Assembly: GCF_019977235.1 (NCBI RefSeq)
Contig: NZ_AP024646.1
Location: 2,108,001 to 2,172,000, forward strand
Direction of reading: 5' to 3'
DNA: 64,000 nucleotides
Source: Arthrobacter sp. StoSoilB5
GTDB taxonomy: Bacteria; Actinomycetota; Actinomycetes; Actinomycetales; Micrococcaceae
Of this stretch, positions 16,192 to 25,311 are shown in pieces. Both the position numbers and the translations under genes were made by a program. The notes beneath the pieces were generated by a model that was given only the letters and a program-made list of their open reading frames with translations, ran no database searches and was not told the DNA's origin. The number at the start of each line of letters is the position of its first letter. Position 1 is the stretch's first letter.

Positions 16192-17525
16192 TGCTGGAAC
16201 CAAGCCGAACAACAACACGGGCCGGCCTGGACGACGTGGTGGACATCTGCCGCGACCTCATCCGCATTGACACGTCCAACTACGCTAGCCCGGACGGGCC
16301 GGGGGAAAGACTCGCAGCCGAGTATGTTGCCGCGAAGCTCGCCGACGTTGGCATTGAATCGCGGATCTATGAAGCCGAGAAGCGCCGATCAAACCTGGTC
16401 GCCACCCTTTCCGGGCGTTCCCGCCCGGGACTGCTGGTTCACGGGCATCTGGACGTCGTCCCCGCCGAGAAGCACCTCTGGACCGTGGACCCGTTCGCCG
16501 GGGAAATCATCGACGACTACCTCTGGGGGAGGGGATCAATCGACATGAAGCACATGGTGGCCATGATCTTGGCCGCCGTGCGTGAAATGAAACGGAACGG
16601 CGTCATCCCCGAACGCGACCTGGTCCTGGCGTTCCTTGCCGATGAAGAAAACGACACCAGCCTAGGTTCCCGGTGGATGGTCCAGAACCACCGCGAGCTG
16701 TTCGACGGCTGTACCGAGGCCATCAGCGAAGTGGGCGGGTACTCGGTCCAGATTGCCCCCGAGCGACGTATCTACATGATCGAATCCGGCCGCAAAGGTG
16801 TCGCCTGGATGCGGCTGACCGCGAAGGGCAAGGCAGCTCACGGGTCAATCACCAACACCCAAAGTGCCCTTGGTGCCCTCAGCGGTGCCATCTCCCGCAT
16901 CGCCGACCATGAATGGCCGCTGCTGTTGACTCCGGCATCAGCTCAGATGGTCAGCTCTCTTCAGGAGCTCACGGCCATTGATCTACGCGAGCGTCCTGCT
17001 CTGGAAAGCAGTGTCCTGGCCCCTGTCGCCGGGTTGCTCACTTCCTCGCTGCGGCACGTCTCAAACCCGACCATCTTCCGCGCGGGCGCATCGCCCAATG
17101 TCGTTCCTGGTCACGCCGAGGCAACGGTGGACGGAAGATACGTTTTCGGGCACCAGCAGGCCTTCCTTGAGGAAATAGCGGCTTTGGCCGGTCCGGACAT
17201 TTCCGTTGACCTGATCGACCTCACCAGCGGTGATGAGTCCGACCCCAGGTCCGATCTGGTCGGCCAGATGCAGGAGGCGCTTCTGAGTGAAGATGCCGGG
17301 GCCAGCGTGGTTCCCTACAATTCCTCGGCATCGACCGACAACGCGTCCTTCGCCGAAATGGGAATCCAGGGTTACGGGTTCGCCCCGTTGAAACTTCCCA
17401 CTGACTACTCGTTCTCGAGCATGTTCCACGGGGTCGATGAAAGAGTACCTGTCGAGGCACTCAAGTTCGGGGCACGTGTCCTCTACCGGTTCCTGTGCGG
17501 GGCCGACCCGGCGAAGCCCTTGTGA
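16191..17525 (+). CDS. M20 family metallopeptidase/deacylase (ArgE/DapE type)
   Basis: 444 aa. Zinc-ligand motifs of M20: LLVHGHLDVVPA (His-x-Asp), WGRGSIDMKHMVA (Asp), ADEEND (Glu-Glu), and the C-terminal metal His near FHGVDERVPV. The dimerisation domain lies between (KGVAWMRLTAKGKAAHGS). Members hydrolyse N-acyl amino acids, dipeptides or carbamoyl amino acids in the cytoplasm. The one-base overlap with the ATPase suggests that it processes what the transporter imports, releasing an amino acid for the dehydratase. Confidence 0.88.
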   Translation: MLEPSRTTTRAGLDDVVDICRDLIRIDTSNYASPDGPGERLAAEYVAAKLADVGIESRIYEAEKRRSNLVATLSGRSRPGLLVHGHLDVVPAEKHLWTVDPFAGEIIDDYLWGRGSIDMKHMVAMILAAVREMKRNGVIPERDLVLAFLADEENDTSLGSRWMVQNHRELFDGCTEAISEVGGYSVQIAPERRIYMIESGRKGVAWMRLTAKGKAAHGSITNTQSALGALSGAISRIADHEWPLLLTPASAQMVSSLQELTAIDLRERPALESSVLAPVAGLLTSSLRHVSNPTIFRAGASPNVVPGHAEATVDGRYVFGHQQAFLEEIAALAGPDISVDLIDLTSGDESDPRSDLVGQMQEALLSEDAGASVVPYNSSASTDNASFAEMGIQGYGFAPLKLPTDYSFSSMFHGVDERVPVEALKFGARVLYRFLCGADPAKPL

Positions 17526-17534
17526 TCAGCCTTC

Positions 17535-18143
17535 ATGTCCCCTAACACCCAGCCGAAGGTCAGCGATGTGGGCCGCCCGGGTCGGGTAGAACCGAACGTC
17601 TTTGAACTCGGGCGGCACCTGATGAGGCGACGGAAGCAGTGTTACCTGACACTGCGTGATGTCGCTGATCGTACCGGGCTCTCCGCAGGTCACATCAGCA
17701 AGATTGAACGCGATGTGGCACTCCCGACGTTACCGGTCCTCGGCAGGCTGTGTGACGCGCTGAACCTGCACCCGGCCGACGTCTTCGCAGCTTTGCCGGG
17801 CAGCGGCGAAAGCTCCTCGTTTGCCGTTGCCGGACAGCGGGGTTTGGAGGCGGACCACCCCGGCCTGAATCTGGAGCTGCTCCCAGACAATGCTGTATCC
17901 CTGGCGGCACCTGAAGCAACAGCCGCGGTCATGGTCCGTGTCGAGTCGGGACAGACCAAGATCACCTCCGGCCCGGAAGTACGGACCCTCCGGGCGGGAG
18001 AGGGGACGCTCCTGCTTAACTCAGGAACGTTTCACATCACACACCACAGCCCAGGGCCTCTCCCGGTACGTCTGCGCATCAGCTTCTTCGCAGGAACCCA
18101 GCTCGACATCATCGGCGCGAACCCGCCGGGTTCGACACCGTGA
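17535..18143 (+). CDS. XRE-type regulator with cupin domain
   Basis: 202 aa. N-terminal helix-turn-helix (LRDVADRTGLSAGHISKIER, about residues 37-56), then LPVLGRLCDALNLHPADVF and a C-terminal cupin-like sensor region (RVESGQTKITSGPEVRTL, GTLLLNSGTFHITHH). This architecture typically controls amino-acid or polyamine utilisation operons by binding a small ligand in the cupin. It is ten bases after the peptidase gene and probably regulates this cluster. Ribosome site weak. Confidence 0.85.
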   Translation: MSPNTQPKVSDVGRPGRVEPNVFELGRHLMRRRKQCYLTLRDVADRTGLSAGHISKIERDVALPTLPVLGRLCDALNLHPADVFAALPGSGESSSFAVAGQRGLEADHPGLNLELLPDNAVSLAAPEATAAVMVRVESGQTKITSGPEVRTLRAGEGTLLLNSGTFHITHHSPGPLPVRLRISFFAGTQLDIIGANPPGSTP

Positions 18144-18180
18144 AGTGCCGGCACCAATTTTTCAACGAAAGGAAACCACC

Positions 18181-18609
18181 ATGTCCTCCAGCGTCATCAC
18201 CTCCCCGTCGGCACCGGCTCCCGTCGGAGCCTATAGCCAGGCCAAAAAGATTGGTCCGTTCCTGCAAATCTCGGGGCAACTGGCCGCCGATCCGGAGACC
18301 GGGCAAATGCTCACCGGAGGCGTAGCGGAACAAACCACCCGATGCCTGGAGCAGCTCGAAGCGATCCTCCATGAAGCAGGAGCCGCCTGGGAACAGGTCC
18401 TGACCATTCGTGTCTACCTCTCGGACGATAGCAACTTTGACGCTTTTGACGCAGCCTACGCCCAGTACCTGTCCTCGCCCTATCCGGCGCGAATCACCGT
18501 GGGAGCCCAGCTGGCACCGGGTACCCTGGTTGAAATCGAAGCGTTCGCCGTCCTGGACGGAGTCTGGACCGGCCCCGCAGCAGCGGGCTCTTCCATGCGG
18601 GAGCCATAA
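18181..18609 (+). CDS. RidA family (YjgF/UK114) enamine/imine deaminase
   Basis: 142 aa from ATG 18181 (ribosome site GAAAGGA). Family motifs: APVGAYSQAKKIGPFLQISG at the N-terminus, TIRVYLSDDSNFDAFDAAYA, and YPARITVGAQLAPGTLVEIE with the conserved Arg that holds the carboxylate. RidA hydrolyses reactive enamines such as 2-aminoacrylate made by PLP dehydratases, preventing damage to other PLP enzymes. Its presence in the dehydratase operon supports a Ser/Thr-like substrate. Confidence 0.92.
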   Translation: MSSSVITSPSAPAPVGAYSQAKKIGPFLQISGQLAADPETGQMLTGGVAEQTTRCLEQLEAILHEAGAAWEQVLTIRVYLSDDSNFDAFDAAYAQYLSSPYPARITVGAQLAPGTLVEIEAFAVLDGVWTGPAAAGSSMREP

Positions 18610-18645
18610 TAGGACGAGACGTAACAACTGCTACGAAGGGGTCCG

Positions 18646-19284
18646 ATGACAATCAAGGATGACGGCGGCGCCAAGAACCGGCTCTCGCTGGCGCTCTGGC
18701 GGGTGCTCAGCGACAAGGGACTTCAGGGTCTGACGGTCCGGGCCGTCGCGGAGGAGGCCGGCTGCACCACAGGTCTGGTGATGTACCAATTCGGCACCCG
18801 CCAAGCGCTCCTCGAACACGCCCGGGCCTTCCTCTTTGAACGCATGCTCGAACGGGTCGAAGCCATCGAAAAATACGGTAGCGACCCGAGGGTCGTTCTC
18901 AGGGAAGTCCTCTCTCAATCACTCACGCTCGATTCGGAGCGAAGTGAAGAAGCCCGTGTCTGGCTGAGCTTCCTCGCAGCATCCATTGGTGATGATGCGC
19001 TGAAAGGCCTGCACGTTTCCGGGAACAGGGCATGGCAGGAACGCATCGCCAGGCTCGTTCTCGCGGCCGAACCCCGCGTCGGCGACCGAGCCGAACAGGT
19101 CGCCAAGACACTTGTCGCCCTGACCGACGGGCTCGCATCCCTGTCCATTGCCGACGCCCAGGACTTCTCCGCAGCAACCCAGAAGGAAATATTGGCCTCC
19201 GCAATAACGAGTTGCCTGACCATCGCCAACACACCCGAAACCGTGGTAACGGCCCGCCGGCCGCACGCCGTCAGCGCCCCGTAA
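18646..19284 (+). CDS. TetR family transcriptional regulator
   Basis: 212 aa. N-terminal HTH: LSLALWRVLSDKGLQGLTVR, AVAEEAGCTTGLVMYQFGTR, QALLEHARAF, with Tyr-Gln-Phe in the recognition region. The C-terminal ligand domain is typical of BetI-like members (SEEARVWLSFLAASIGDD). Ribosome site AAGGGG. It lies within the cluster and may sense the imported compound. Confidence 0.88.
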   Translation: MTIKDDGGAKNRLSLALWRVLSDKGLQGLTVRAVAEEAGCTTGLVMYQFGTRQALLEHARAFLFERMLERVEAIEKYGSDPRVVLREVLSQSLTLDSERSEEARVWLSFLAASIGDDALKGLHVSGNRAWQERIARLVLAAEPRVGDRAEQVAKTLVALTDGLASLSIADAQDFSAATQKEILASAITSCLTIANTPETVVTARRPHAVSAP

Positions 19285-19334
19285 CCGGCGCTCCCACACA
19301 CCCAGCACACAGCGCTACTGATCAAGGAATCACC

Positions 19335-20204
19335 GTGTCTGAACCGCTCATCGAAACAACCGTTAGCTACCCCTCAGGGGCCCTGACATCGACCGGGACA
19401 GTGTTACGCACAGTCCCTGTCGGCGACGGACGACAGGCAGTCATCCTGGATACGACCGCCTGCCACCCCACCGACTCGGCGTGGCCCGATCAGGGACCGG
19501 ACAAAGGCGAGCTGATCGTGGATTCCCGCCCGTACCCCATCCTGGACTGTGTTGTCGGGGCGACGGACGGAAACGAGCTGCAACTGGGCCCGGACGTCCG
19601 GGCCAAAAAAGGTTCAGAAGGCTGGACCTTCTTCGCCGCCCACATCATTGATAGCGACGAAGAGATTGCAGAAGGAACCCCCGCGTCCGTCTCAATCGAC
19701 GCCGCCCACCGCCGGAACCTTTCAGCCGGCCATACGGCCTGCCACGCCGCGTCACTGGCACTGAACGCCCAACTCGCCGGTATGTGGTCAAAGGACGTCT
19801 CCACGGACGGGCTGGGACACCCGAACTTTGACGCCGCGGCGATCGACACGTCCACGATCCATGAACTGACGTCAGTGGATGTGTACCGCTTGGGTAAATC
19901 TCTGCGACGCAAAGGATTCAACGCCGCCGAATTCGTAGAGAACCTCGCCACTGTTGAACAGAAAACGAACGCCCTTCTTGAACAGTGGCGACAGGCCGGA
20001 GCCCCGATCAGTATCGAAACCGATGGAGACAAGCTCATCGACAGGCGCTACTGGGTCACTACACTTGAGGACCAAGAAGTGCGGATTCCCTGCGGCGGCA
20101 CCCACATCACAGACCTCGGCGACCTTTCCGCCATCACCGTCACCCTGCTAGCTGAAGACGCCGACGGCGGGAAAGTCGTCACCATGACAACCTCCGCCCA
20201 GTAG
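19335..20204 (+). CDS. AlaX-like alanyl-tRNA editing protein
   Basis: 289 aa from GTG 19335. Metal-site motifs of the AlaRS editing domain are present: HTACH (His133, His137) in HRRNLSAGHTACHAASLALN, and CGGTH (Cys253, His257) near the end. AlaX proteins remove Ser or Gly from mischarged tRNA-Ala; some homologues act on other amino acids. At 289 aa it has an N-terminal beta-barrel-like domain as in AlaX-M/L. Co-directional with the dehydratase/RidA genes, it may protect translation from an abundant imported amino acid. No PLP or oxidoreductase motif argues for another role. Confidence 0.82.
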   Translation: MSEPLIETTVSYPSGALTSTGTVLRTVPVGDGRQAVILDTTACHPTDSAWPDQGPDKGELIVDSRPYPILDCVVGATDGNELQLGPDVRAKKGSEGWTFFAAHIIDSDEEIAEGTPASVSIDAAHRRNLSAGHTACHAASLALNAQLAGMWSKDVSTDGLGHPNFDAAAIDTSTIHELTSVDVYRLGKSLRRKGFNAAEFVENLATVEQKTNALLEQWRQAGAPISIETDGDKLIDRRYWVTTLEDQEVRIPCGGTHITDLGDLSAITVTLLAEDADGGKVVTMTTSAQ

Positions 20205-20234
20205 GCAGGTCAATATACGCAGCTGTTGGGCAGC

Positions 20235-20318
20235 GTCCCACTCTTGGCTGTTCCACTTCTAAGGAAGTGGGACGGCCAACCGCATAGCGTTTAGGGCGCC
20301 TTCACCGGGCGTTTTTTC
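20235..20318 (+). terminator. Transcription terminator region after the amino-acid cluster
   Basis: An 8-bp inverted repeat GTCCCACT (20235-20242) / AGTGGGAC (20266-20273) is followed by a second short GC hairpin (CGCC...GGCG) running into TTTTTT at about 20313-20318. The arrangement fits termination of the plus-strand operon. Confidence 0.55.
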
Positions 20319-20519
20319 CGGGCGGGACTTACGGGAATCCCGTAGCCCTAGAACAGTGGGAACGCCGATACACCTTAGATGTGGCCGGTGGGGGGACCGG
20401 CCTACAGGCGCCGTAAACTGCGCGATCGCTTTCAGCTACGGTGCACGACTCCCAGTTGACCAAGATCGTCCGGAGTGCGGAGCTTGACGGGGCTCAGTCC
20501 GTCAGCTCGTCGGCCGGCG

Positions 20520-21095
20520 TCACGATGAGGTCTCCTCCGGCAGTTGACGATAGGCTGCGGCGAGAAGGGTGTCGATGTGCGCATTGCTCAACCGGCGGGC
20601 CTGTTCCGGGTTCGGTTCGAGGAGTGCCGTGACTAGCCGGAGATACTCCAGGTACATCTTGTCGGAGTCTTGGAGCCGCCAGTTGATGAGGTCTTCGAGG
20701 AGAAGCGTTCCAATTGCGAGGTCATGCTCGGCACGCTCTAGCTCCTGAGTGCCTGCCAGCCCGACTATCGCGACGTGTAGTTCGATATCCGCCATGGCTG
20801 CCGCGTCGCGCCGATCCGCGACCGACTCACGGATATAGGTGGCGAACGCCTCGCGAAGCCGGGTGCGGGCGTCCTCGGACGCGCGGTCGCATCGACCGGC
20901 CGCATAGCCCTCGAGTAGGCGGCGGGCTTCCAGGATGTTGGCGACCTCGCGGGTGGAGTAGGAACGCACGCGGGCGCTCTTGTACGGCTCCTGGTCGAGG
21001 TAAATGGCGGTGGCAGCATCGGGGCGCGGGGAAGTAGGCTCGATCAAGGCTCGTAGCTCCTGACTCTTGATGAATGCGTAGAGAACATCCATCAC
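20520..21095 (-). pseudogene. GntR-family regulator lacking its DNA-binding domain (FCD domain only)
   Basis: 191 aa. From about residue 48 it matches the FCD ligand domain: STREVANILEARRLLEGYAA, ADIELHVAIVGLAGTQEL (with the Asp/His metal positions), then ARRLSNAHIDTLLAAAYRQL at the end. The winged helix expected at the N-terminus is absent: the first 47 residues have no such pattern. This is most likely a 5'-truncated gene. The upstream region carries a GGAACGTTCC element like those of the LacI locus, so what remains could still be transcribed. Confidence 0.6.
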
Positions 21096-21475
21096 AGCAG
21101 GGCTACGAGCCCTTCAGCTTTCAAGACACGGAATCCGTTTCACCACGAACCACGGCGAGCCCCTTTAGCGCTCCGCCGAAGACCCCACATGATGCCCACA
21201 GAGAAGCAGCCCACCACCAATGCAATCATTCGAAGGTCCTGAGCTGCTACGGTCACACCACTACATGTCCCATAACGGCTAGCAAAAAAGCCCACGCGCG
21301 TTATCTCTCTTCATGTACGGTGCTGCATGCACCGGAACGTTCCCGCCCAGAAGCCAGAGGAGAGTTCCAAGAGGGTGCGCCACTGACAGGGCACAACGCC
21401 TCGCTGCCGGTGTCGCCGTCCTCGATGGAGCCGTCCTAACTCAGACAGACAGTCCAACGCCGTTTTTGCAGACCT
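21096..21475. promoter_or_regulatory. Intergenic region with a LacI-type operator core
   Basis: Low-information stretch between the truncated FCD gene and the end of the GDPD gene. GGAACGTTCC at 21334-21343 is identical to the core of the operators at 26477-26494 and 26662-26671. Otherwise no gene is supported; the small plus-strand frames here lack ribosome sites. Confidence 0.5.
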
Positions 21476-22417
21476 TCAACACGGCCCGGCCGACCTGTTC
21501 GTGTTGAACATACTGATCGCCTCGGTTGTTTGGAGGACGTGGAGCGGTGTGCGGGTGCGTACTCCTCGCAGGCAGAGATATTCGTCGAGGAGCGCGGTGA
21601 AGTCAGTTTGGATGACGTCCACTCCGCGGTCGACGATCGGCCCCCAGCCTGCGTCGGCGCCGTTCAGAATGGCGACGCTGTCGTCCCAGCCGGCGTACAT
21701 CGGGAGACCGTTTCCGAGGTCAAGGCCGTTGACGTAGCTGAAGATCCCGCTTGCACGCAGCCCCTGGATCCACTCCCTATCGCAGAACGGGTGCGAGGAG
21801 TCGCGTGCGACGAACTCAACGCCAATAACGTTCAGGTCAGGGTCGCGAATGATCGGATCGAGCTGCTCGACCGTTGAAGCTATCGGCAGGAGGGGGAACT
21901 TGACCTCGGCGCGCCGCGCCGCCTCGAATGCTTCGGCGTCGGCGGCGTCGACTTTCATCAGGAGACGGGGAGCGAGGTCGCGCTTTCCGAGCCAGGGAAG
22001 TAAATCCGAATCCGCCCAGTACCGCCAGGAGCGGTCGATATTGAGAATGACCCTGTCGGGGAGCGCGTCGAGGAGATCGTCGAGGCGCGTAACTCGGTAG
22101 AAAGGCGCCTTGGTTCGTTTCTCATAGGAGAGCTCGGCGATCTCATCGGAGGTGAAAGTTTCCAGGCTGTGGTTGAACCCGAATCGCTGCGGCTCTTGTC
22201 CGTCGTGAAACATGAAGTAGTCGCCGTCGCGGGAGCGGAGGACATCCATCTCGACGAGATCTCCGCCGCTGCGTTCGGCAGCGATGAGGGCGCCGATCGT
22301 GTTCTCTTGCAGCATTCCGCCGGGCTGTCCGCGGTGCACGGCGATGAGCGTTCCCCGCTCGGCGAACATGCCGTTCAGGTGAGCATTGATGTCGGAAAAC
22401 TGATTCTGTCCAAACAT
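21476..22417 (-). CDS. Glycerophosphodiester phosphodiesterase family protein
   Basis: 313 aa, cytoplasmic (no signal peptide). GDPD motifs in order: LIAVHRG (catalytic His), ENTIGAL, VEMDVLRSRDGDYFMFHD (metal Glu/Asp and second His), then a TIM-barrel with ILNIDRS, LLMKVDAADA and VIGVEFVARDS, ending VDVIQTDF. It hydrolyses glycerophosphodiesters to glycerol-3-phosphate and an alcohol, or a related phosphodiester. It is the last gene of the minus-strand transporter operon, 59 bp after the permease. Confidence 0.88.
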   Translation of the reverse strand: MFGQNQFSDINAHLNGMFAERGTLIAVHRGQPGGMLQENTIGALIAAERSGGDLVEMDVLRSRDGDYFMFHDGQEPQRFGFNHSLETFTSDEIAELSYEKRTKAPFYRVTRLDDLLDALPDRVILNIDRSWRYWADSDLLPWLGKRDLAPRLLMKVDAADAEAFEAARRAEVKFPLLPIASTVEQLDPIIRDPDLNVIGVEFVARDSSHPFCDREWIQGLRASGIFSYVNGLDLGNGLPMYAGWDDSVAILNGADAGWGPIVDRGVDVIQTDFTALLDEYLCLRGVRTRTPLHVLQTTEAISMFNTNRSAGPC

Positions 22418-22476
22418 GTGTGTGTTTTTTCCTTCTGCGGTGCCGCCAGGGCATCCAGTCGTTTCGGTGAAGACGG

Positions 22477-24219
22477 CTATCTGTCGGCGCTCGTCGCGAA
22501 CGAGCGCTTAAATCGGGTCTTGGGGTTGCTGGCGCGGCCGTAGACGACCCACAGCGCGATGGCGGAGATGACCATGAGCAGGACTGCGTAGACATACACC
22601 AATGCGGTGGAGTCATCGACGGTTTCGCCGCTGGTGGCGTTCTTGATCACGATACCCAGGGGCTGTAGCAGCGGGTAGGCCAGGAACGCTGCGGAGTCGT
22701 ACTCATCGAGCAGTGATGAGAAATTCAGCACCATGATGGCCGCTGCCGTTGGGATCACTGCGGGCACAACCACGACGCGGAACGAGCGCAGTGGCTTGGC
22801 GCCGAGGATCGCTGCCGCTTCCTCTTGGTGGTCGGGGACGCCCGCGAATGCGGCTTTCAGGAGCCTCAGGGTGAAGGGGATTTTCCCGAGCACGTAGGCA
22901 ATCCCGAGGATCAAGCTTGTGCCGGTGAGTACCTTGCCGAACACTGCAGGTTGAGGGTGGTCGAAAGTGAGGATGAGACCCAGAGCGATGGTCGTCGCAG
23001 GAAGCAGCCACGGAATGTACAGGGCGTACTCCAGGATCTGTGTGAACCAGTTCCTGTGCTTCTGGAGCAGCCTTGCGGCGAAGAGGATGAGCACGACGAC
23101 GATGACTGAGGCTACCGCCGAGTACACGAGACTGACGAGGAAGGGCTGGAAGCCGCGTTCCGTCGTTAGCACGGTGATGTAGTTGTCTAAGGTGAAGCTG
23201 TCCCAGGTGAGATCGCCCGAGTTGATGGCGCGTGCGTTGGTGAATGAAAAGATCGTGATGAGCACCGGCGGAAGGATATATACGGCCCACAACAGGTAGG
23301 CGATGATGTGTACGGTCACGGACGCTGCGCGATTGCGAATGGGTTGTTTCTGAAGTGGGGCGGCCACCTTTGCTACCGAGAAGTAGGTACCGTACTTCTC
23401 GACGCGGTTAAGGATCGCGAGCAGGATGATTGTCGCGACACCCAGCACGAGCGCGAGAGTGGCAGCGAGGTCTCGCGAGGAGATGGTCCGGGAGAAGTTC
23501 AGGATCATCGGGGCAACGGTCTGGAAGTCCCGCCCACCGAGCACCTGTGGTGCGGCGAGAGCGCTCAAGCCGCCGAGAAAGGTCAGCACGGTAATTGCGA
23601 ATGTCATCGGCTTGAGGAGTGGCAGAATGACGCGCCAGAGGAGTGTTCTATCGCTCGCACCGAGCATGCGTGCTGCCTCAACCGTCTGGAAGTCGATCTT
23701 GCTGACGGCAGCCGAAAGGAACAGCAGATGGTTGCCGGTGGAGGCGAAAGTCATCACCATGACGACGGCGAACATGCCCGAGAACCAGTTCGGGTCGAGG
23801 TTCGGCAGGAAGTTGCTCAGCAGCTTGGTGACGAGACCGGTAGGGCCGTATACCTGCCGGTAGCCGAAGATGAGGACGATCCCGCCACAGACGAGGGTTG
23901 TGGCGTACCCGACCCAGAGGATCTTCGCGCCCCGGATCGCGTAGAAGCGTGTGACCAGGACGATGAAGATGCCCACGATGTTGACGGTGACGGCGAGAAC
24001 CGCGGCGAGCACGAAGCTGTTGGCGAGCGATTGCATCGAACGCTCCGAGCTGATCAGCCGCTCGAACGCACGGAACGAAACCGCTCCGGTGCCGTCGGTA
24101 AAAACAGCTGCGAGGACGGAGATGTTGGGAAGGAGGAGGAAGACGGCAATGACCCAGAGCAGCACCGCAATGATGGTGACATTCAGCGGGCTTCGGAGCA
24201 TGCGGCGGATGCTTTTCAT
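22477..24219 (-). CDS. ABC transporter permease, two fused permease units (FbpB/ThiP/PhnU type)
   Basis: 580 aa with about twelve membrane segments. Two binding-protein-dependent permease domains are present, each with an EAA loop: one near EAARMLGASDRTLLWRVILP and one near EEAAAILGAKPLRSFRVVVV. This duplicated form is typical of iron(III), thiamine, spermidine-like and 2-aminoethylphosphonate importers. It overlaps the ATPase gene by 4 bp. With a GDPD and a HAD phosphatase in the locus, an organophosphate ligand is the best guess. Confidence 0.88.
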   Translation of the reverse strand: MKSIRRMLRSPLNVTIIAVLLWVIAVFLLLPNISVLAAVFTDGTGAVSFRAFERLISSERSMQSLANSFVLAAVLAVTVNIVGIFIVLVTRFYAIRGAKILWVGYATTLVCGGIVLIFGYRQVYGPTGLVTKLLSNFLPNLDPNWFSGMFAVVMVMTFASTGNHLLFLSAAVSKIDFQTVEAARMLGASDRTLLWRVILPLLKPMTFAITVLTFLGGLSALAAPQVLGGRDFQTVAPMILNFSRTISSRDLAATLALVLGVATIILLAILNRVEKYGTYFSVAKVAAPLQKQPIRNRAASVTVHIIAYLLWAVYILPPVLITIFSFTNARAINSGDLTWDSFTLDNYITVLTTERGFQPFLVSLVYSAVASVIVVVLILFAARLLQKHRNWFTQILEYALYIPWLLPATTIALGLILTFDHPQPAVFGKVLTGTSLILGIAYVLGKIPFTLRLLKAAFAGVPDHQEEAAAILGAKPLRSFRVVVVPAVIPTAAAIMVLNFSSLLDEYDSAAFLAYPLLQPLGIVIKNATSGETVDDSTALVYVYAVLLMVISAIALWVVYGRASNPKTRFKRSFATSADR

Positions 24220-25274
24220 GATGCCACCCTGGAATACATGACACGAGCGCCGCTCTGGTCGTACTGCAAAACATCCTCGACGTGGAGTCTGACTTTGACA
24301 GCGTCACCTGCGGCCCGACGGGAGTCGCCGTCGTCGAGAACACGGGCGCGAATAGTGCCAGCGGCACCGAGATCGATGACGTACTCGGAGTTGGCACCGA
24401 AGTAGCTGCGGCGCTCGATAGTGCCAGCGACCGTGAAGCCGTTGTCGGGTTCTCCGGGCTCGACGAAACGAACCTTCTCTGACCGGAGGTAGCTGTTGCG
24501 GGAGGGGTCGAGCAATGGCGCCGCGGCGTCGCGCATCCGCTCGAGCAGTGCGTGGCTGAGCCTGTTGGCTTCCCCGATGAATGTGCACACAAACTCTGTA
24601 GCGGAGTGGGAGTAGATTTCCTCGGGAGTGCCGAGTTGTTCGATCTTGCCGGCGTTCATTACTGCGATGCGGTCCGACATCGCGAGGGCCTCGTCCTGGT
24701 CGTGCGTGACGTAGACGGTGGTGATACCCACGCGCTGCTGCAAATCCTTCAGCTGAACCCGAAGCTGCTGGCGCAGTTTGGCGTCGAGGTTCGATAGCGG
24801 CTCGTCGAGGAGGAGCAGACGAGGGTTCGGGGCGAGAGAGCGCGCGATGGCGACTCGCTGTTGCTGCCCTCCGGACAGGTCGCTGATGCTTTTGTCCAGC
24901 TGCTCGGGGCGAAGATCCACAGTGGCGGCGACCTCTGCGACCTTTGACCGAATTTCCTTGGGCGTCAGCCGTTTCGTCCGCAGGCCGAACGCGATGTTCT
25001 CTCCGACGTTCATCGAAGGGAACAGCGCGTAATTCTGGAAGACCATACCGAGTTGGCGTTGGTCGCTTCGGGCGCGGGTGACATCCCGGCCGTCGATCGT
25101 GATGGTGCCGGATGTGGGGTCGATGAGACCGGCGAGTGTGCGAAGGGCTGTTGTCTTGCCGCAGCCGGAGGGACCGAGGAGGGTGAAGAACTCACCCTCC
25201 TCAATTTCCATGTTGAAGCTGGGCAGGGCGACAAACCCGGGGAACTCGACGCGGATGTCGGAGAAAGTAATCAT
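24216..25274 (-). CDS. ABC transporter ATP-binding protein (PotA/FbpC type, with TOBE domain)
   Basis: 352 aa. Walker A LGPSGCGKTTALR, Q-loop MVFQNYALFPSMNVGENIAF, signature [15 protein letters not shown], Walker B LLLLDEPLSNLDAKLR and H-loop YVTHDQDEALAMSD are intact. The C-terminal 100 residues form a TOBE-like regulatory domain (VAGTIERRSYFG, RVLDDG). It overlaps the permease and follows the binding-protein gene by about 37 bp. Confidence 0.92.
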   Translation of the reverse strand: MITFSDIRVEFPGFVALPSFNMEIEEGEFFTLLGPSGCGKTTALRTLAGLIDPTSGTITIDGRDVTRARSDQRQLGMVFQNYALFPSMNVGENIAFGLRTKRLTPKEIRSKVAEVAATVDLRPEQLDKSISDLSGGQQQRVAIARSLAPNPRLLLLDEPLSNLDAKLRQQLRVQLKDLQQRVGITTVYVTHDQDEALAMSDRIAVMNAGKIEQLGTPEEIYSHSATEFVCTFIGEANRLSHALLERMRDAAAPLLDPSRNSYLRSEKVRFVEPGEPDNGFTVAGTIERRSYFGANSEYVIDLGAAGTIRARVLDDGDSRRAAGDAVKVRLHVEDVLQYDQSGARVMYSRVAS

Positions 25275-25311
25275 TGGTTCTTCCGGTTGAAGTGGGGCGG
25301 CCTTGCGGTTC

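Noticed and set aside
23308..24405. 365-codon plus-strand frame opposite the fused permease
   Set aside because: It is a highly charged Glu/Asp/His-rich shadow of a membrane protein gene; the minus-strand permease with two EAA loops is the real gene.
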